DNA of 64,000 nt, from NCBI GenBank assembly GCA_014529385.2, contig CM043943.1:154537092-154601091 (forward strand), in the 5' to 3' direction. This DNA comes from Adiantum capillus-veneris (lineage: Eukaryota; Streptophyta; Polypodiopsida; Polypodiales; Pteridaceae). Position 1 is the stretch's first letter, and every line of letters starts with the position of its first letter. Under the pieces are notes generated by a model. The model saw nothing but the letters and a program-made list of their open reading frames with translations. It searched no databases and was not told the DNA's origin. Below, in pieces: positions 60,311 through 64,000 of this stretch. Position numbers and translations under genes: made by a program.

Positions 60311-60820
60311 ATGAAAATGACGTTTCGATGATGAGATTTCCCAATTTTGTAGAGGTTAAGCATGGCCTACATGCTGCATTTTATGTACATAGAGAAGAGC
60401 TAAGATGAAATTAAGATTTAGAGGTAATAGAGAGAGATATAGATATGGTGTATATACATGTAGAGTTTATATGAGGGCTAATGGAGGTGAGAGGGGAGGT
60501 TAGTGGTGAAGAGGGTGAAAGAAACCATGGAAGGTGTAGGTTTGAGTGAGGGATAAAGAGGACGTTTATGAAAATGACGTTTCGATGATGAGATTTCCCA
60601 ATTTTGTAGAGGTTAAGCATGGCCTACATGCTGCATTTTATGTACATGGAGAAGAGCTAAGATGAAATTAAGATTTAGAGGTAATAGAGAGAGATATAGA
60701 TATGGTGTATATACATGTAGAGTTTATATGAGGGCTAATGGAGGTGAGAGGGGAGGTTAGTGGTGAAGAGGGTGAAAGAAACCATGGAAGGTGTAGGTTT
60801 GAGTGAGGGATAAAGATGAA
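60311..60820. repeat. 257-bp tandem duplication in the element E LTR
   Basis: ATGAAAATGACGTTTCGATG starts at 60311 and again at 60568, and the copies are nearly identical to the end of GAGTGAGGGATAAAGA. The corresponding part of the middle LTR (about 53214-53460) has one copy. Confidence 0.9.
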
Positions 60821-61878
60821 TGAATGTGTGTGTGTGTGTGGAAGTGTGAATGAAAGTGAGAGAAGACTAGGGTGACTTGTGAGAAAAAGTGGGCAGACTG
60901 GGGTCCTGGGGTCCACCATAAAATTCATATCTCACCGATGGTAGCTCCAAAAATTATGAAAAACATTGAGGTGATTATTTCACTTGTAGACTATGTTTTG
61001 TGTTTTGGTAACTTCTTCCAATTTTTAGTGGAGATAGGCGCCAAGAATCTCACCAAAAAGCTTGTTTTTTATGCTTGCAAAAGTCTTCTAGTGGCCCCCT
61101 CCTTTGTTGAGTTTACACAATGCATCCATGAGTGAGTCTTTCCATGAGTCATATCATGATAAAAAGTATCCAAATTATCTTTACACATGTATGGAGGAGG
61201 ATCATTGGTGAATAAAGAAATATATACATATGGTGGGACTGGTGTATGTACTATTCATGGACTTTAGCTCAATGAGCACATGGTGTTTGGATTATGAGTA
61301 CAAAAAGAATTATGGATATGAGAAAGATATTGGAATCATATGATATGGTCTCTCCTTTGTATTATTTTGCGTGAAAGAGGAAAAAGTATGCAAGTAAATG
61401 AAAAATATATAATAAAAGTGAGAACCCGATTTTTTGTTTTCACAAGGGTGAGGGTGGAAATGTGGGGGCGATTTGTATAAAAGAAAAAATATTTATGAGA
61501 TTAAAGGATGTACACATTGGCAACAAAAATATATTTATGGTGCAAGAGGATGAAAGAAGGCATATATAGGTCTAATAAAACACACACCTAGGAATAAGTA
61601 TTTAAATAAAATACCAAAATAATTATAATAAATCCCTATATTTAGACCCTATATACAATGAAATATTTACACACAAAAAGGCCATAATATAATTTTATTT
61701 TTTATTTTTTGGCTCAGCTAGTCTAGTTGAGGGTTTTTAAGGAGATATGGGTAAAGTCTCCTAACTCACACACACCTATGTACAATATAAAAGTGAAGAT
61801 AGCCATAGTATTAAGGTGATTTTATTGGGTGAAGCGGCTTACTATGGCATAATTTAAGAGCCAAAAAAATGGCTATCA

Positions 61879-62470
61879 CTAGGTAGCATAGTGGCTATGG
61901 TGGTCATCATACCCAGTTATGCTAGATAGCATGCATGGTACTCTATATGCTAGCTAGCATGCCCAATTATTCTAGTTAGAATACATGCTACTGTGTATGC
62001 TAGTTAGCATACATGCTAGTTATGCTATGTATAATTGTTAGCATAGTGGGTATGTTGGCTAGCATAATGTGTATGCTAGTTAGCATACTCAGTTATGCCG
62101 ATTAGCGTACCCAATTATGCTAGTTAGCATACATGTTGAGTATGCTTGGTATATTGGGTATGTTAATTATCATACCCAATTATGTTAGTTGTGACATTGT
62201 ATGCTAGTTGGAATACTGTGGGAGACTAAAATCATGCTATATATGCTAGTTAGTGTAGTATGTATGCTAGTTAGCATGGGCCACTATGCTAACTAGCATT
62301 CCAAGTACAAAGGAATGCTATACATGGAATACTTATTGGCATACTAATCATAAAAGAAATCATAATGGTATGCTACCTAGCACACTGTATATATGTACAT
62401 ATTCATTACGTTAGTTATTATACATCCCGTGCTTACCAGCATCTTGAGTATGTTAATTGTAGTGTTAACC
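61879..62470. repeat. Palindrome-rich TATGCTAGTTAGCATAC minisatellite
   Basis: Degenerate units of TATGCTAGTTAGCATAC and ATGCTAACTAGCAT, near-palindromes, recur about every 20-40 bases. There is no coding frame. The array begins exactly at the LTR edge and precedes the decayed gene at 62521, possibly an intron or flank of that gene. Confidence 0.8.
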
Positions 62471-62520
62471 ATCCAACTTTACATGTCAACTAGCAATTTG
62501 GATACAATAATTAACGTTTG

Positions 62521-64000
62521 AAAGGAATACACAGGAATCAATGATGTGAGAAGTGTGCATGATAATGAGCATGTCAAGCAAAGGATAGAAGTAGATAAGA
62601 CTTGTAATGATGACTTGGATGAGCTAGATAGAATGCATGAAGGGATAAATATGACACCGCAACAAGAAAAATCACTCGAGGGTGTTGTAGACAGTAAAGA
62701 ACGGATGATGATGATGACTTCATCATGATTACTCATCCCAAAACCAAGCCCACTACAATTGATGAAATAAGTGCTTCAAAAGAAGCAGTGAGGAGTGTGC
62801 AAGAGGAAGCTGTGAGGACTGACAACGTGTAGAATGTGCAAGAGGAACCTGTGAGGACTAACAATGGGCAGTGCAAGAGATCAATGATGACAACCCTCTC
62901 CTAGGTTTTGTAATGAAAGTAAAGTTGAAGAGGAAAGGTGGCCTGGAATAGAATCTAGAAGAGCCTCGATATGACACTTGCAGATTCACCCCAAAGAGCA
63001 CCCAGGATGACATAACCGACCTTATCAAAGGTGAAAAGAAATCCATTCTCTCACACACTTGTAAGAGACTATGTTGAACATGTTCTCTATTGTGCCCAAA
63101 TTCTGTAGTGCTAGCAAGATGCTCAGCTTATGGCATGTATCTCTCTAGATATTTATAATGGAGAAAATTTTGGTGACATAATTATGTCTCCGTGCAATAG
63201 TTCAATAATTTTTGCTTGTCCTTTATGATTCTTCCTTCAATACATTTACTGTGTTGTAGGAAAAGAGAAACTAAAATTAATTGCCCTGAATTCTATGAAT
63301 GTTTCCATTGCATCAAAAAAGATACAAAAAAGGCGTATTGCCAAGGCAAGACAGCTAACAAGAGAAAAAGATGAGATTGAGAGCTCCTAGACCGCTACCT
63401 TAAACATGGTAGGAAAATTTATGAGTACATGAATTTTGTTCGTCCCTCTAGGGAAGTTATTTTTTCCGAGTGGTATCCGCTGTTAGACCCAAGGTGCCTA
63501 AGCTATTGGCTTCCGAGAGGCATGCTCTGATTATTCATTTGAATAGAATGCTGGTTCAAGTTGTAGAGTCAAAGAATGGTGAAGTTTCCCCCTGAATATG
63601 CAAAAATGATAAAGTATTGTATGCAAGATAGGCGGTATGTATTTTTTCTTGCAAAGACAGCCACCAATTTTTGGATTAGTGCCTCCAATTTTTCCATGTG
63701 TACATATGGAATACCAACCAGCAGCGTAAAGTAAGTGCAATATTAAATACAATATTCAAATCGCAACGGGCAAGGATGTCAAGTTTCCTTGCACAAAAGA
63801 ATTGTAGTGGTGCTGGCAAGCCTTGGCTGATACATAATCATGTGTTCTTCAAGAACTTGAGTATGTTTTGGAGGGGCTTAACATAGTTTGGGCCCAAAAA
63901 CGCTCTGATCATTGATGATAGTAAGTACAAAGTGTGCTGGAACCCTAAAAAAAGTTTTCTTATTACTCCTAGGTTAGATGACCAGATTGTTGAACAACGA
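62521..64000 (+). pseudogene. Decayed multi-exon gene with FCP1-like HAD phosphatase domain
   Basis: The plus strand has an acidic, repeat-containing region (62546-62890, with VQEEAVRT and VQEEPVRT), then a segment ending DDITDLIK at a GTGAAA donor (63031). A basic segment (about 63261-63390, SKKIQKRRIAKARQL) follows. From 63426 a region parallels the cargo phosphatase: HALIIHLNRMLVQ for its VLILDLNGLLLKK, then YAKMIKYCMQDRRYVFFLAK, VFFKNLSMFWRGL, and NALIIDDSKYKVCWNPKKSF for its motif IV. Motif I Asp is His here, and stops and frameshifts occur (63388, 63528, 63592, near 63880). It continues past the window. It may be a transposon cargo relic or a host paralogue. Confidence 0.6.

Larger units (their letters stand above)
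59029..61878 (-). repeat. 5' LTR of element E
   Basis: It runs from TGGCGGTC to GGCTATCA and is similar throughout to 51945-54556. It is about 240 bp longer, mainly from a 257-bp tandem duplication at 60311-60820. A minus-strand TATA box (TATAAATAG, 59843-59851) lies inside. It meets the palindromic array at 61879. Confidence 0.85.

Overview
This window is nuclear DNA from a land plant with a large, repeat-rich genome. Evidence: nested Ty3/gypsy, Ty1/copia and LINE remnants with plant-type primer-binding sites (tRNA-Met and tRNA-Asp types), 2.6-2.9 kb LTRs, spliced genes with GT-AG introns, long CT microsatellites, and no operon-like gene packing. The sequence alone does not decide between fern, lycophyte, gymnosperm or other plant. 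I see no intact conventional host gene. Nearly everything is a mobile element, mostly decayed.

Layout: 1-1490 is a LINE fragment (minus). 1.5-4.5 kb holds an LTR remnant, a MITE with a 10-bp target duplication and unassigned DNA. 4.5-10.3 kb is decayed Ty3/gypsy element A (minus), with a MITE in its RT. Its LTR (10.3-13.9 kb) is split by a Ty1/copia relic (11059-13515, plus). From about 15.3 to 38 kb lies Ty3/gypsy element B (minus), which has an unusual second aspartic-protease domain after its integrase. Element B's gag is split by an 11.36-kb DNA transposon (23071-34427). 38.7-42.9 kb is gypsy element C (minus). 44.9-46.6 kb is another LTR of the element A family. 46.6-61.9 kb is a tandem array of two related gypsy elements, D and E, with LTRs between and after them. 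61.9-64 kb holds a palindrome-rich repeat and a decayed multi-exon gene.

The outstanding feature is the 11.36-kb transposon. It has 22-bp perfect terminal inverted repeats and a 4-bp TATA target duplication; removing it with one TATA copy leaves the gag reading frame continuous. One half encodes, on the plus strand, a four-exon DDE/DDD-type transposase with conserved D-x-AENY, SDGxxxQFK and HGKGxxDG motifs, now broken by five nonsense codons. It may belong to the Sola group. The other half encodes, on the minus strand, a spliced cargo gene or genes: an unrecognised N-terminal domain, a RING-H2-like finger, an acidic linker and an FCP1/NLI-type HAD phosphatase domain. The cargo reading frames are open apart from one inserted TIR element. 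Non-coding parts of the transposon are filled with arrays sharing the core ACCGGT/ACTGGT. A second, decayed copy of the FCP1-like domain lies at 63.4-64.0 kb beside another palindromic array, which suggests that this phosphatase family recurs in repeat-borne settings in this genome.
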